A stretch of DNA of 22,458 nucleotides from CAIQIA01 sp945861105 (GTDB taxonomy: Bacteria > Cyanobacteriota > Cyanobacteriia > PCC-6307 > Cyanobiaceae). Location: NCBI GenBank assembly GCA_947488815.1, contig CANLCC010000036.1, positions 1 to 22,458 on the forward strand, read 5' to 3'. The notes beneath the pieces are model-generated. The model saw only the letters and a program-made list of their open reading frames with translations. It did not search any database and was not told where the DNA came from. Made by a program: the position numbers and the translations under genes. Each line of letters opens with the position of its first letter. The stretch's first letter is position 1. Shown here in pieces: positions 1 to 8,798 of the stretch.

Positions 1-243
1 CCCTCCTCCACCCCAACCCCCACAACCAGATCTCCGGCCCCCAGGCCGGTCCCCACCCCCACCCCGGCGCCTGCGCCGACGGCGACCGTTCCGTATCGGG
101 TGGTGCTGCGGCTGCCCCGCACCGACCCCGCTGCCCCTGCGGAAGCCCTCACCCAGGCCCTGCGCGCCGCCGATCTTCCCTTTGAGGTGGAAACGATTGA
201 AAAGCTGCAGGCCGGAGACGAGGGCCAGACCCGTGGCCGCTGA
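1..243 (+). CDS. C-terminal end of a hypothetical Pro/Thr-rich protein (partial)
   Basis: The frame is open from the first base of the window to a TGA at 241-243, so only the last 80 residues are visible. The first third is a low-complexity Pro/Thr/Ala linker (for example PTPTPAPAPTATVPYR). A short folded-looking piece follows, with alternating hydrophobic residues (YRVVLRLPRTD) and a predicted helix plus strand (ALTQALRAADLPFEVETI). The codon use is as GC-rich as in the neighbours. The stop overlaps the GTG start of the next gene (233) by 11 bases, which suggests co-transcription and translational coupling. I cannot assign a family. A linker plus a small C-terminal domain would suit a secreted or envelope protein, but that is a guess. 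It is not a shadow of a gene on the other strand that I recognise. Confidence 0.6.
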   Translation, partial: PSSTPTPTTRSPAPRPVPTPTPAPAPTATVPYRVVLRLPRTDPAAPAEALTQALRAADLPFEVETIEKLQAGDEGQTRGR

Positions 244-877
244 GTCGCGCCGCCGCGCCGCCCGCCGCCTCACGGAGACGGCCTATCTGGCGGCCAGCAC
301 CGGCCTGCTGTGGGTGGCCATCTATTACCTCCCCATCGGCGATGCCCTCTTCCGGCTGGCGATCCCCCTCCCCCTGGTGCTGTTGCAGATGCGCCAAGGG
401 GGACGGGCGGGACTCGAGGGGGTGGCGGTGGCGGTGCTGCTGCTGGTGGTGCTGATGGGGCCCGTGCGGGGGCCCCTGATGCTCTTCCCCTATGGCCTGC
501 TCTCCCTCTGGCTCGGCTGGTGCTGGGGGCGTCGGCAGAGCTGGTGGCTGTCCCTCACCGGTGGGGTGCTGATCGGCGCGCTGGGATTTCTGCTGCGCCT
601 GGCGGTGGTGTCGTTGCTGCTGGGGGAGAACCTCTGGGTGGTGATCACCACCGCCGCCGCCGGCCTGCTCGAGGGGCTGGCCGATCGGTTGCAATGGTCG
701 GGAGCGCCCGATCTGATCCAGGTCGAGCTGATGGCGGTGCTGCTGGTGCTCATCCAGAACGTGGTGTACGTGGGGGCCTTGCATGCCGTTGCCCACTGGG
801 TCTTTCCCCGCCTCGGCGAGCCCCTGCCGCCGCCGCCGCCGTCGCTGCAGCCCCTGCTGAGCCTGGATGGCGGCTGA
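233..877 (+). CDS. DUF2232-like integral membrane protein
   Basis: The 214-residue protein is very hydrophobic, with about six or seven membrane segments (roughly residues 17-33, 38-52, 60-78, 82-99, 104-128, 132-150 and 160-185) and a Pro-rich cytoplasmic-looking tail (PPPPPPS). The start chosen is GTG at 233, which has GAGGG at 220-224 eight bases upstream. A TTG at 182 in the same frame would add an Arg-rich stretch inside the preceding gene and is less likely. The arrangement of helices and the position directly before cobT fit the DUF2232 family (YybS-like membrane proteins), whose function is unknown. The gene overlaps both neighbours by about 11 bases. The DUF2232 assignment rests on recognition of the overall pattern, not on a diagnostic motif. 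A link to cobalamin-precursor transport is only an inference from the neighbour. Confidence 0.75.
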   Translation: MAAESRRRAARRLTETAYLAASTGLLWVAIYYLPIGDALFRLAIPLPLVLLQMRQGGRAGLEGVAVAVLLLVVLMGPVRGPLMLFPYGLLSLWLGWCWGRRQSWWLSLTGGVLIGALGFLLRLAVVSLLLGENLWVVITTAAAGLLEGLADRLQWSGAPDLIQVELMAVLLVLIQNVVYVGALHAVAHWVFPRLGEPLPPPPPSLQPLLSLDGG

Positions 878-2006
878 CGACCTGCCGCCGGTCCAGTCAT
901 CCTGGGGGGAGGCGGTCCGCCAGGCCCGCTCCACGGGGGGACTGCAGGTGCTGCTGGTGCTGGGCGGCACCGAGACCGCCGCGGTGCCGGGGATCTCGGC
1001 GGCCGGTGCCACCGCCGAAAGCCGTCGGTTCACGGCGGCGGCCGATGCCGAATTGCTGCTGCTGGGGCCCGCCGGCCCGCTTCCCCACGCCTTGCCGCCG
1101 TTGCCGGCCGGTGTCAGTCCGGCGTTGATCAGCTGGGCCGCCTGCCAGGGTCTGGGGCTGGAGCCGTTGGTGATCGATGCCGGCGCCATGGTGGCCCCGG
1201 CGGTCCCCCATCTGCGGCTGGGATTGCCCCCTGCCCGCTGCCTCAGCAGCGGCAGCGCCATGGCGGCGGCCGCGGTCGAGCGGCGGCGACAGGTGGGGCG
1301 CCGCCTGGCCCGCAGCTGGCGACGGCGCCATCCCGACGGGGTGCTGGTGCTGGCGGAATGCGTGCCCGGCGGCACCAGCACGGCCGAGGCCCTGCTCTGC
1401 GGGCTGGACATCGCAGCGGCCGGGCTGGTGAGCGGCAGCTGCCGTCAGCCACCCCACGACCTGCGGGCGACCCTGGTGGCGAGGGGGTTGGCCGCCGCCC
1501 GCGCCGCCGGTGTCACCCGTGGGGATGCCCTGGGCTGGCTGGCGGCCGTGGGGGATCCCCTGCAGGCCCTGGCCCTGGGGCTGATCGAGGGTCTGGCGGA
1601 CCCGGCGGGCGAGGGCTCGCCGCGGCTGTTGCTTGCCGGCGGCAGTCAGATGGCGGCGATCCTGGCCCTTGGCCTCGCCATGGTCCCGCCGGCCCGTCGC
1701 CCCTGGCTGGCCGCCCATGCGGCCGTCGTCACCACCGCCTGGGTGGCTCAGGAACCGGCCAGTGACCTGAGGGGGCTGCTGGCGCGCATCGGTGGGCGCT
1801 GGCAGGTGGTGCCCCAGCTGCTGCACACGCGACTGCGTTTCGACCGCTGCCGTTCGGGTGCCCTGCGCGATTACGAACAGGGGTATGTCAAGGAGGGCGT
1901 GGGGGCCGGCGGTCTGGCCTGGCTGTGGGAGCAGCTGGCCGGGGCGGCCGACCAGCTCGCCGACCGCTGCGACCAGGCCTGGGAGCTGCTCGAGGCGCCC
2001 CGGTAG
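867..2006 (+). CDS. cobT: CobT-like nicotinate-nucleotide-dimethylbenzimidazole phosphoribosyltransferase (cyanobacterial TIGR00303 type)
   Basis: CobT activates the lower-ligand base of cobamides by transferring ribose phosphate from nicotinate mononucleotide to form an alpha-riboside phosphate. The 379-residue product fits the distinct cyanobacterial/archaeal branch in length and pattern. It has an N-terminal region with GISAAGATAESRR, a central glycine-rich LLLAGGSQMAAILALG segment, and near the C terminus YVKEGVGAGG. In that segment Glu343 matches the position of the catalytic glutamate of classical CobT (the EGxGA motif). The ATG at 867 overlaps the end of the membrane-protein gene, and no cobalamin riboswitch is visible upstream. 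Many cyanobacteria make pseudocobalamin with adenine as lower base, so the natural substrate here may be adenine rather than dimethylbenzimidazole. The TAG stop at 2004-2006 forms the start of a TAGGGT hexamer before the next gene. Confidence 0.85.
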   Translation: MAADDLPPVQSSWGEAVRQARSTGGLQVLLVLGGTETAAVPGISAAGATAESRRFTAAADAELLLLGPAGPLPHALPPLPAGVSPALISWAACQGLGLEPLVIDAGAMVAPAVPHLRLGLPPARCLSSGSAMAAAAVERRRQVGRRLARSWRRRHPDGVLVLAECVPGGTSTAEALLCGLDIAAAGLVSGSCRQPPHDLRATLVARGLAAARAAGVTRGDALGWLAAVGDPLQALALGLIEGLADPAGEGSPRLLLAGGSQMAAILALGLAMVPPARRPWLAAHAAVVTTAWVAQEPASDLRGLLARIGGRWQVVPQLLHTRLRFDRCRSGALRDYEQGYVKEGVGAGGLAWLWEQLAGAADQLADRCDQAWELLEAPR

Positions 2007-2009
2007 GGT
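2004..2009 (+). promoter_or_regulatory. TAGGGT hexamer at cobT stop; SD or -10-like
   Basis: TAGGGT lies six bases before the ATG at 2016, and its TAG is the stop codon of cobT. Here AGGG is well placed to act as a ribosome binding site. As a -10 element it would start RNA at about the ATG itself. The same hexamer family precedes five other genes in the window. Confidence 0.35.
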
Positions 2010-2015
2010 CAGGCG

Positions 2016-2960
2016 ATGCGCTCCCTGCTCTCCCGCCGGCGGGTGCTCCTGCTGGCCGCGCTGGCCCCCCTGGCCGCCTGCCGACCGCCCCGGCGTCAGA
2101 CCCTGCTGGCGCCGCCGGGTCTGCTGCCCCGCCCCCTGCTGCGCAGTCTCCCGGATGGTTGGGTGGCGGCCGACTGGTCCCCACCGGAACCGCAGCGGTC
2201 TGCGGGCTGGCCGGCGACCGCCGGACTGCTGGCCCTGCCCGACGGCTGGGCGACCGCCTGGGAGGTCTCCCGCCTCGGCGGCTGGTCGGGTCTGGATCTC
2301 GAGGCTGACCTGCTGCCCCAGGCCCTGCCCCTGCTGCGCTGGGGGTTGCCCCTGGCCTTCGGGCCGTGGCTGATCGTGCTGCGCGACCGCCCGGCCCCCA
2401 CCGACCGCGACTGGTCGTTGCTGCTCGATCCTGCCCTGCGGGGGAGGCTGCTGCTGCCGGCGGCGCCGCGGCTGGTGCTCGACCTGGCCGAGCGCCTGGG
2501 GGACCCCGCCCGCAGCCTCCCCCTGCTGCGGCGGCAGGCCCTGGGCTTCAGCGACCGCGATGCCCTCACCCTGCTGCTGCAGGGGGAGGCCGATGCGGCG
2601 GTGCTGCCCAGCCAGGTGGTGGTGCCGCTGCTGCGCCGGGATCCGCGCCTGCGGGCCGTGCTGCCGGTTTCGGGCAGTCCCCTGTGGTGGACCCTGCTGC
2701 TGCGTCCCCCCCAGGGGCCGCCCCCTCCCCTGGCCTGGCTGCAGCAGCAGCGGCGGCCGCCGTTGCTGGCCCAGCTGCTGCGGGCCGGTTTCACACCCCC
2801 CGTGCGACGGGATCTGTTGGCGGCGTCCCTGGCGGCATTGCCCGGGTCCGAGCTGCAGCTGCCCCCGGACGATCTGCTCAGCCGTTGCCGCACCCTCGCG
2901 CCGTTGACCCCTGCCCAGCGGACGGCGGCCGAAGCCCTCTGGCGCGCCTCAGCCCCATAG
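2016..2960 (+). CDS. Tat-exported lipoprotein resembling an ABC solute-binding protein
   Basis: The 314-residue protein starts with LLSRRRVLLLAALAPLAAC. This gives a twin-arginine stretch (residues 7-9), a hydrophobic core and a lipobox LAAC with Cys22 as the lipidation site. It is therefore predicted to be Tat-translocated and anchored to a membrane. The rest resembles bacterial extracellular solute-binding proteins of the spermidine/putrescine-iron type. It has two-lobe style segments such as LPLLRWGLPLAFGPWLIVLRDRPAPTDRDWSLLLDPALRGRLLLP and a later GEADAAVLPSQVVVPLL stretch (the position where such proteins note a weak or redundant locus). No permease or ATPase gene is adjacent, so it is an orphan. 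It follows cobT by nine bases and is probably in the same operon. Its ligand cannot be read from the sequence. The last 12 bases overlap the convergent reductase gene. Confidence 0.75.
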   Translation: MRSLLSRRRVLLLAALAPLAACRPPRRQTLLAPPGLLPRPLLRSLPDGWVAADWSPPEPQRSAGWPATAGLLALPDGWATAWEVSRLGGWSGLDLEADLLPQALPLLRWGLPLAFGPWLIVLRDRPAPTDRDWSLLLDPALRGRLLLPAAPRLVLDLAERLGDPARSLPLLRRQALGFSDRDALTLLLQGEADAAVLPSQVVVPLLRRDPRLRAVLPVSGSPLWWTLLLRPPQGPPPPLAWLQQQRRPPLLAQLLRAGFTPPVRRDLLAASLAALPGSELQLPPDDLLSRCRTLAPLTPAQRTAAEALWRASAP

Positions 2961-4088
2961 CCGCCGGCGGGGTGGTGCGGCCAGACGCCCGTGGGTGTCG
3001 GCCAACAGATCTGGGATCGGCAGGCCGTGGGGGCAGCGGGGCAGGCAGGCCTGGCAGCGGCGGCAGGCATCGGCCGCCACGGTTTCGAACCAGTGGCCCG
3101 CCTGCCCCACCATCCCGTAGCGCTCGCGGGCATGGGCCACCATCCCGTGGCCCACGGCCAGGTTGCGCAGCCGCAGCAGTTCGGGGATCGGCACCTCCTG
3201 GGGGCAGGGGAGACAGGCCCTGCACTGGTGGCACTCGCTGGCCCCCAGGCGCTCCCCGCGGCGGCGCTGCAGCTGCTCCAGGCTCCGCTGCTCCGCCGCC
3301 GTCAACGGACCGTCGCGGTGGGCCAGGGATTCGACCCAGCCCAGATCCTCCGGTCGTGCGGCCCCCACGGTGAGGGTGCTGATGCCCCTGGCCAGCAGCA
3401 CCCGATAGGCCAGCTCAAGGGGGTGAAAGGGATGGCAGTCCTCCAGCAGTTCGGGGGACGGCTGATGCAGCAGTCCCCCCTTGTCGGCCGGTGAGATGGC
3501 CATCACCCCCAGGCCCGCCGCCAGCGCCTTCGCTGCCAGGGGCAGCCGGCGTGGATCAAAGAGGTGCAGATGCAGGCTGACGAACCCGAACCGGCCGCTG
3601 GCCAGGGCGCGCTCGATCAGCGCGGGGTCCCCGTGGCTGCTGAAGCCGATCTGGTCCACCAGCTTCTGCCGTTGGGCCCGTTCCAGCAGTTCAGCCCCTG
3701 CGCCCTCAAGGGCCCACCGCAGGTGGTCGGGGCGGTTGAGGCCATGGACGGCAAGGTTGTCGAGCCGTTGCAGCCCCAGGTGCTCAAGGGTCTGCTGCAG
3801 CTGGCACCAGCCCTCCTCGACCCCCATGCCGGGCAGCAGTTTGCTGGTGACGCAGAACGAGCGGCGGGGCACCGCCAGTCGCCCCAGGGCTCGCCCCAGG
3901 TACCGCTGAGCCGCCCCATAGGCCGGGGCCGTCTCGAAGTGGTTCCCCCCGGCGGCCAGGTAGCGGGCCACGATCGGTTCCAGCTGGTCCTGGTGGTCCA
4001 GGGCCCGCATGGTGCCGAGGGTGAAGAGCGAGACCGCCGCAGAACGGCCGAACGGACGGCGCACGGGGCCCTCATGGCTCGCCGTCAT
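2949..4088 (-). CDS. Aldo/keto reductase with C-terminal 4Fe-4S cysteine motifs
   Basis: The N-terminal 270 residues follow the AKR barrel. FETAPAYG, TSKLLPG and LAVHGLN supply the tetrad positions Glu52 (in place of the usual Asp), Tyr57, Lys83 and His115. The C-terminal part carries CxxCxxCxxCP (CHQCRACLPCP) and CxxCxxCxxxCP (CRRCQACLPRCP), a pattern seen in the COG1453 type of reductase that combines an AKR domain with ferredoxin-like clusters. The product is 379 residues from the ATG at 4088. An ATG at 4106 would add MPRKKE. The start overlaps the end of the upstream nuclease-family gene by 17 bases, so the two are probably co-transcribed. The substrate is unknown. Reduction could be fed by ferredoxin instead of, or as well as, NADPH. 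The last 12 bases overlap the convergent lipoprotein gene. Confidence 0.85.
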   Translation of the reverse strand: MTASHEGPVRRPFGRSAAVSLFTLGTMRALDHQDQLEPIVARYLAAGGNHFETAPAYGAAQRYLGRALGRLAVPRRSFCVTSKLLPGMGVEEGWCQLQQTLEHLGLQRLDNLAVHGLNRPDHLRWALEGAGAELLERAQRQKLVDQIGFSSHGDPALIERALASGRFGFVSLHLHLFDPRRLPLAAKALAAGLGVMAISPADKGGLLHQPSPELLEDCHPFHPLELAYRVLLARGISTLTVGAARPEDLGWVESLAHRDGPLTAAEQRSLEQLQRRRGERLGASECHQCRACLPCPQEVPIPELLRLRNLAVGHGMVAHARERYGMVGQAGHWFETVAADACRRCQACLPRCPHGLPIPDLLADTHGRLAAPPRRRLWG

Positions 4089-4635
4089 CTCCTTCTTCCG
4101 CGGCATCCTCCGTGGCGTCCTCGTGCAGGTTCGGATCCGGTCGGGCCTTGCCCTGGTGGCGGATCAGGGCCGCCGGGCTGAGGCCCTCGACGAACCGTCG
4201 GAAGTCGGCGACTTCCTCGGCGTCGGCATCGGCGTCCACCGGAATCGAGGCATCGGCCACCACCTCTTCCAGCATCCACAGGCTGCTGCCGGTGCGCAGG
4301 GCCAGGGCGATGGCATCGCTGGGGCGGCAGTCGACCTCGTGTTCTTCCCCGTCGCCGCTGCGCAGCCGCAGCACCGCCCGGAAGGTGTTGGCCTCGATGG
4401 CGTGGATGATCACCCGCTCCAGGTCAAGGCCGGCCACCGCCAGCAGGGTGGCCATCAGGTCATGGCTGAGGGGCCGCGGCGGTTCGATGCCGCGCAGGCC
4501 CGACAGGATGTTGTGGGCCTGCGCCTGGTCGATCCAGATGGGCACCTGGCGGCGGCCTGAGGGGTCCCGCAGCAGCACGATCGGGCTGCGGCTGGCTGCA
4601 TCGAGGGCAATGCCCGCCACCGTCATTTCCACCAT
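4072..4635 (-). CDS. Bifunctional nuclease family (DUF151) protein
   Basis: The 187-residue protein opens with VEMTVAGIALDAASRSPIVLLRDPSGRRQVPIWIDQAQAHNIL. It contains VDCRPSDAIALALRTGSSLW, the two hallmark blocks of the DUF151/BFN family. Plant and bacterial members have been reported to show nuclease activity, but the cyanobacterial role is not settled. After the conserved domain comes an acidic tail with DADADAEEVADFRRFVEGL and a run of Glu/Asp ending EEGDDGEP. The gene is divergent from ribE across 56 bases and is followed, with a 17-base overlap, by the aldo/keto reductase. A start three codons in (MTVAGIAL) is possible. Family confidence is high; the function of the pair is unknown. Confidence 0.88.
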   Translation of the reverse strand: MVEMTVAGIALDAASRSPIVLLRDPSGRRQVPIWIDQAQAHNILSGLRGIEPPRPLSHDLMATLLAVAGLDLERVIIHAIEANTFRAVLRLRSGDGEEHEVDCRPSDAIALALRTGSSLWMLEEVVADASIPVDADADAEEVADFRRFVEGLSPAALIRHQGKARPDPNLHEDATEDAAEEGDDGEP

Positions 4636-4691
4636 GGGCGGATCCCAGGGGACCCGATGATTATGGCCAGGGTGTTCGGGGGGCGACGGCG
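4636..4691. promoter_or_regulatory. Divergent promoter region between DUF151 gene and ribE
   Basis: These 56 bases separate two divergent start codons. The only AT-rich island is ATGATTATGG at 4657-4666. Read on the minus strand it gives CATAAT (4665-4660), 24 bases before the DUF151 ATG and well placed as a -10 element. On the plus strand GATTAT (4659-4664) is 27 bases before the ribE ATG. No riboswitch-like structure fits in this length. Promoter function is inferred. Confidence 0.45.
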
Positions 4692-5336
4692 ATGTTCACG
4701 GGGCTGGTGCGGGCCATGGGCCAACTTTCAGAGATCACCGGTGGGGTCGCCATCAGCGCCGGCCCTGGTCTGCCGGCCCTGCAGCTGGGGGACAGCGTCG
4801 CCGTGGACGGCGTCTGTCTGACGGTGCGTCGCCTGAGGCCGGACGGATTCGAGGCGGATGTGAGCCCCGAGACCCTGCGCCGCACCACCCTCGCCGCCAA
4901 GGCCCGCCGTTCCGGGGCCGTGAACCTCGAGCCTGCCCTCACCCTCAGTGATCGGCTGGGGGGCCACCTGGTCAGCGGCCATGTGGATGGCAGCGGACAG
5001 CTGCTGTCAGTCGCGGCCAGCGCCGAGTCGTGGGTGCTCGAGCTGGCCTGGGATGACCCCGCCTACGGGCGCTTCATGGCCGAGAAGGGCAGTGTCACCG
5101 TCGATGGCGTCAGCCTCACGGTGGCGGCCGCCGCAGGGGCCCGTTTCCAGGTGGCGGTGGTGCCCCACACCTGGTCCCACACCACCCTGGGACTGTTGCA
5201 GCCCGGTGATGCGGTGAATCTGGAGGCTGATCTGCTGGCCCGCTATGTGGAGCGGCTGCTGGCCCACCGCCCCGGCGTCGCCGGTGCTGCACCAATGGAC
5301 AGCAGCTGGCTGGTCGAACACGGCTGGTCTGCCTAG
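4692..5336 (+). CDS. ribE: Riboflavin synthase, alpha subunit
   Basis: This enzyme converts two molecules of 6,7-dimethyl-8-ribityllumazine into riboflavin and a pyrimidinedione. The 214-residue product begins with the invariant MFTGLV and is built from two repeated lumazine-binding domains. The first contains GDSVAVDGVCLTV and SPETLRRTTL, then GGHLVSGHVDGSG. The second contains KGSVTVDGVSLTV and VPHTWSHTTLG. Length and domain count match the family (about 200-220). The ATG at 4692 is preceded by a G-rich stretch. Other riboflavin genes are not in the window. The gene ends with TAG at 5334-5336, which is also the beginning of a TAGGGT hexamer ahead of the next gene. Confidence 0.95.
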   Translation: MFTGLVRAMGQLSEITGGVAISAGPGLPALQLGDSVAVDGVCLTVRRLRPDGFEADVSPETLRRTTLAAKARRSGAVNLEPALTLSDRLGGHLVSGHVDGSGQLLSVAASAESWVLELAWDDPAYGRFMAEKGSVTVDGVSLTVAAAAGARFQVAVVPHTWSHTTLGLLQPGDAVNLEADLLARYVERLLAHRPGVAGAAPMDSSWLVEHGWSA

Positions 5337-5339
5337 GGT
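5334..5339 (+). promoter_or_regulatory. TAGGGT -10-like hexamer before HdeD-like gene
   Basis: The hexamer starts with the TAG stop codon of ribE and ends 21 bases before the ATG at 5361. This is a good distance for a -10 element with a short leader. No -35 match to TTGACA is evident. Function is inferred from the repeated placement of this hexamer in the window. Confidence 0.4.
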
Positions 5340-5360
5340 TCGACCAGTCACACCGCCGGA

Positions 5361-5948
5361 ATGCTCCGTTCGTTCACGATCGCCGAAGGAGTGCTGCTGG
5401 TGGTGCTGGGGGTGCTGGCGCTGCTCAGCCCGGTGATGGCCTCCTTCGCGGTGACGATCCTGGTGGGGGTGGCCTTTCTGGTCGGCGGCATCGTCGGCTG
5501 GATCAACAACCTCACCCGGCGGCGGCAGCTGCAGCCCTGGCTGGTGGTCGCCCGGCTGGTGGTCTCGACCCTGTTCCTGCTGGCCGGCGCGTCGATGCTG
5601 CATTCCTTCGCCGGGGGGGGATTGCCCGTGCTGGCCCAGGTGGCGGCCCTCAGCCTGGCCATCGGCGTGGTGTTCCTGGTCGAGGGGGTGGTGGCGGTCG
5701 TCACCGCCGTCAGTCATCGCCAGATCTCCGGCTGGATCTGGGGCCTGCTGAACGGCCTGGCCACCCTCGTCCTGGGCCTGCTGATCCTCACCATGCAGCC
5801 GGCGGCGTTGCTGCCGGTGCTCGGCATCCTGGTGGGGGTGAGCTTCGTCTTCTCCGGCATTGATCTGATCGTCTTCGGCAGCCGCCTGCATCCGTCGATC
5901 GATGTCAGCAGCCTGCGGGGGGAGGGACGCCCGGGGCTGCTGGGCTGA
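5361..5948 (+). CDS. HdeD/DUF308-family membrane protein
   Basis: The 195-residue protein consists of six hydrophobic segments in three similar pairs: VLLVVLGVLALLSPVMASFAVTIL with LVGGIVGWINNL, then a pair around VVSTLFLLAGASML and VVFLVEGVVAVVTAVS, then GLATLVLGLLILTMQPAALLPVLGILVG with SGIDLIVFGSRL. This internal repeat, with small residues and a conserved aromatic or acidic residue after each pair, is typical of the DUF308 (HdeD) family of inner-membrane proteins. HdeD is linked to acid resistance in Escherichia coli, but the role in cyanobacteria is unknown. The gene starts 24 bases after ribE and may be read from that operon or from its own promoter (TAGGGT at 5334). It converges on the AbrB gene with 21 bases between stops. 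Confidence 0.85.
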   Translation: MLRSFTIAEGVLLVVLGVLALLSPVMASFAVTILVGVAFLVGGIVGWINNLTRRRQLQPWLVVARLVVSTLFLLAGASMLHSFAGGGLPVLAQVAALSLAIGVVFLVEGVVAVVTAVSHRQISGWIWGLLNGLATLVLGLLILTMQPAALLPVLGILVGVSFVFSGIDLIVFGSRLHPSIDVSSLRGEGRPGLLG

Positions 5949-5969
5949 CCAACGGGTCGACCCGGCGGC

Positions 5970-6374
5970 CTAAAGCGTTTCCTCGACGGCATCGCCGCCG
6001 TCGCTTGCATCCTGATCAAGGGGCCTGAGCCAGATGGTGCCGGTCTCCTGGTGCAGTTCGATGCGGCACTCCTGTCCTGGCTCCAGGCCAAGCCGGCGGG
6101 TGTAGGCCTGGCCGATCAGGAGGTTGCCGTTGCCATGCACCCGGGTGCGGTACTCGGCCTGGCGGCCCCGGCTGCCCCCCCCCGCCACCGCGGCGGCGGG
6201 CCTGGCGGGGGCCAGTCCCCGGGCTTCGACCAGGGCCTGCAGGAAAGCCTTGCGCAACACCCGCCCCCCTGGGCCCACGTAGCCGCAGGCGCGGGCGATG
6301 TCTTCAGGGCTGTGATCGCTGAGATCCCTGGCACGATCGATCAGGGCCTGGCCCACCAGGAGGGTGTCTCGCAT
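5970..6374 (-). CDS. AbrB-type (cyAbrB-like) transcriptional regulator
   Basis: The 134-residue protein has the two-part layout of cyanobacterial AbrB proteins. The N-terminal part, LLVGQALIDRARDLSDHSPEDIARACGYV with KAFLQALVEARGL, corresponds to the conserved helical domain. After a Pro/Ala/Gly linker comes a swapped-hairpin AbrB DNA-binding domain (EYRTRVHGNGNLLIGQAYTRRLGLEPGQECRIEL). In this family the AbrB domain is C-terminal, as here. Homologues regulate carbon and nitrogen balance genes in other cyanobacteria. It lies 142 bases downstream of ctaE on the same strand, so it may be at the end of the oxidase transcript. A 7-bp inverted repeat 31 bases before its ATG may serve its own control. 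Targets cannot be read from the sequence. Confidence 0.82.
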   Translation of the reverse strand: MRDTLLVGQALIDRARDLSDHSPEDIARACGYVGPGGRVLRKAFLQALVEARGLAPARPAAAVAGGGSRGRQAEYRTRVHGNGNLLIGQAYTRRLGLEPGQECRIELHQETGTIWLRPLDQDASDGGDAVEETL

Positions 6375-6404
6375 GATCCGGCTGTGGCGGCGGACAGTGG
6401 CAAC

Positions 6405-6431
6405 GGTCAGCGACGACGGCGCGGGCTGACC
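6405..6431 (-). promoter_or_regulatory. Inverted repeat in leader of the AbrB gene
   Basis: GGTCAGC (6405-6411) and GCTGACC (6425-6431) form a perfect 7-bp inverted repeat with a 13-base loop, between the ctaE stop and the AbrB start. There is no T-run on either side, so it does not look like a simple terminator. An operator (possibly autoregulatory) or an RNA leader hairpin are both possible. The rest of the 142-base gap holds nothing I can name. Confidence 0.35.
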
Positions 6432-6516
6432 TGATGCGATGCATTCTGGCGCTGCAGGCCGGTGTCACGCCATGGGTTCGCCGTCAGGTACAGGTTCTTT
6501 TCAGTTCCTCGCGCCT

Positions 6517-7121
6517 TCAGAGCAGGTAGAGCAGGGCGAACAGCACCAGCCAGATGACGTCAACGAAGTGCCAGTACAGCTCCACCGCGGCGATGCCGAA
6601 GTGATCCTGAGGGGTGAACTTTCCAGGTTGGCGGGCTTGCCACCAGACGATCAGGATCATCAGCGCCCCCAGGGTGACGTGAAGACCGTGGAAGCCTGTG
6701 AGGGCGTAGAAGGTGCTGGCGAACAGGTTGGCCGTGAGACCGAAGGGAAGGGTGAAGTACTCGAGCATCTGGCCGCCGAGAAAGGCCACCCCCAGCAGAG
6801 CCGATACCAGCAACCATCCCCGGCAGGCTCCCATCCGTGAGGCCATCAGCTCCTTGCTGGCCCGGTGGAAGGTGAACGAGCTCACCACCAGCAGGACGGT
6901 GTTGATGGTGGGCATGAGCAGCTCGAGCTCATAGGTCGAGCCCTCCGGCAGGGGATTGACCGCCCGGAAGGTGAGATAGGCCGCGAAGAAGCCGGCGAAG
7001 GTCATCCCGTCGGCCACCAGGAAGGTGGCGACGCCGAACATCCGCAGGTCGGGATGGTGGCCATGGTCGAGGTGGGCGTCGGCGGTGGTGGTGCCTTCGC
7101 TGGCGGTGATGGGGGCGGTCG

Positions 7122-7125
<4 letters not shown>
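6517..7125 (-). CDS. ctaE: Cytochrome c oxidase subunit III
   Basis: The 202-residue protein has five hydrophobic segments and the short five-helix form of subunit III. Recognisable stretches are DLRMFGVATFLVADGMTFAGFFAAYLTFRAVNP, GVAFLGGQMLEYF, NLFASTFYALTGFHGLHVTLGALMILIVWW and AAVELYWHFVDVIWLVLFALLYLL. The histidine- and glutamate-rich positions (LTGFHGLHV, ELYWHFVDVIW) are family hallmarks. It supports stability and proton uptake of the oxidase in the membrane. The ATG overlaps the ctaD stop as ATGA, so translation is coupled. The N-terminal segment is rich in His/Asp (TADAHLDHGHHPDL) before the first helix. Confidence 0.95.

Positions 7126-8794
<1,669 letters not shown>

Positions 8795-8798
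<4 letters not shown>

Noticed and set aside
233..866. Cobalamin riboswitch upstream of cobT.
   Set aside because: cobT overlaps a coding gene at its start, and no B12-box-like sequence was seen nearby.
4636..4691. FMN riboswitch ahead of riboflavin synthase.
   Set aside because: The gap to the divergent gene is only 56 bases and lacks the conserved riboswitch stems.
5953..5964. CGGGTCGACCCG palindrome between convergent HdeD-like and AbrB genes as a terminator.
   Set aside because: The stem is only four pairs if a loop is allowed and no T-run follows on either strand.
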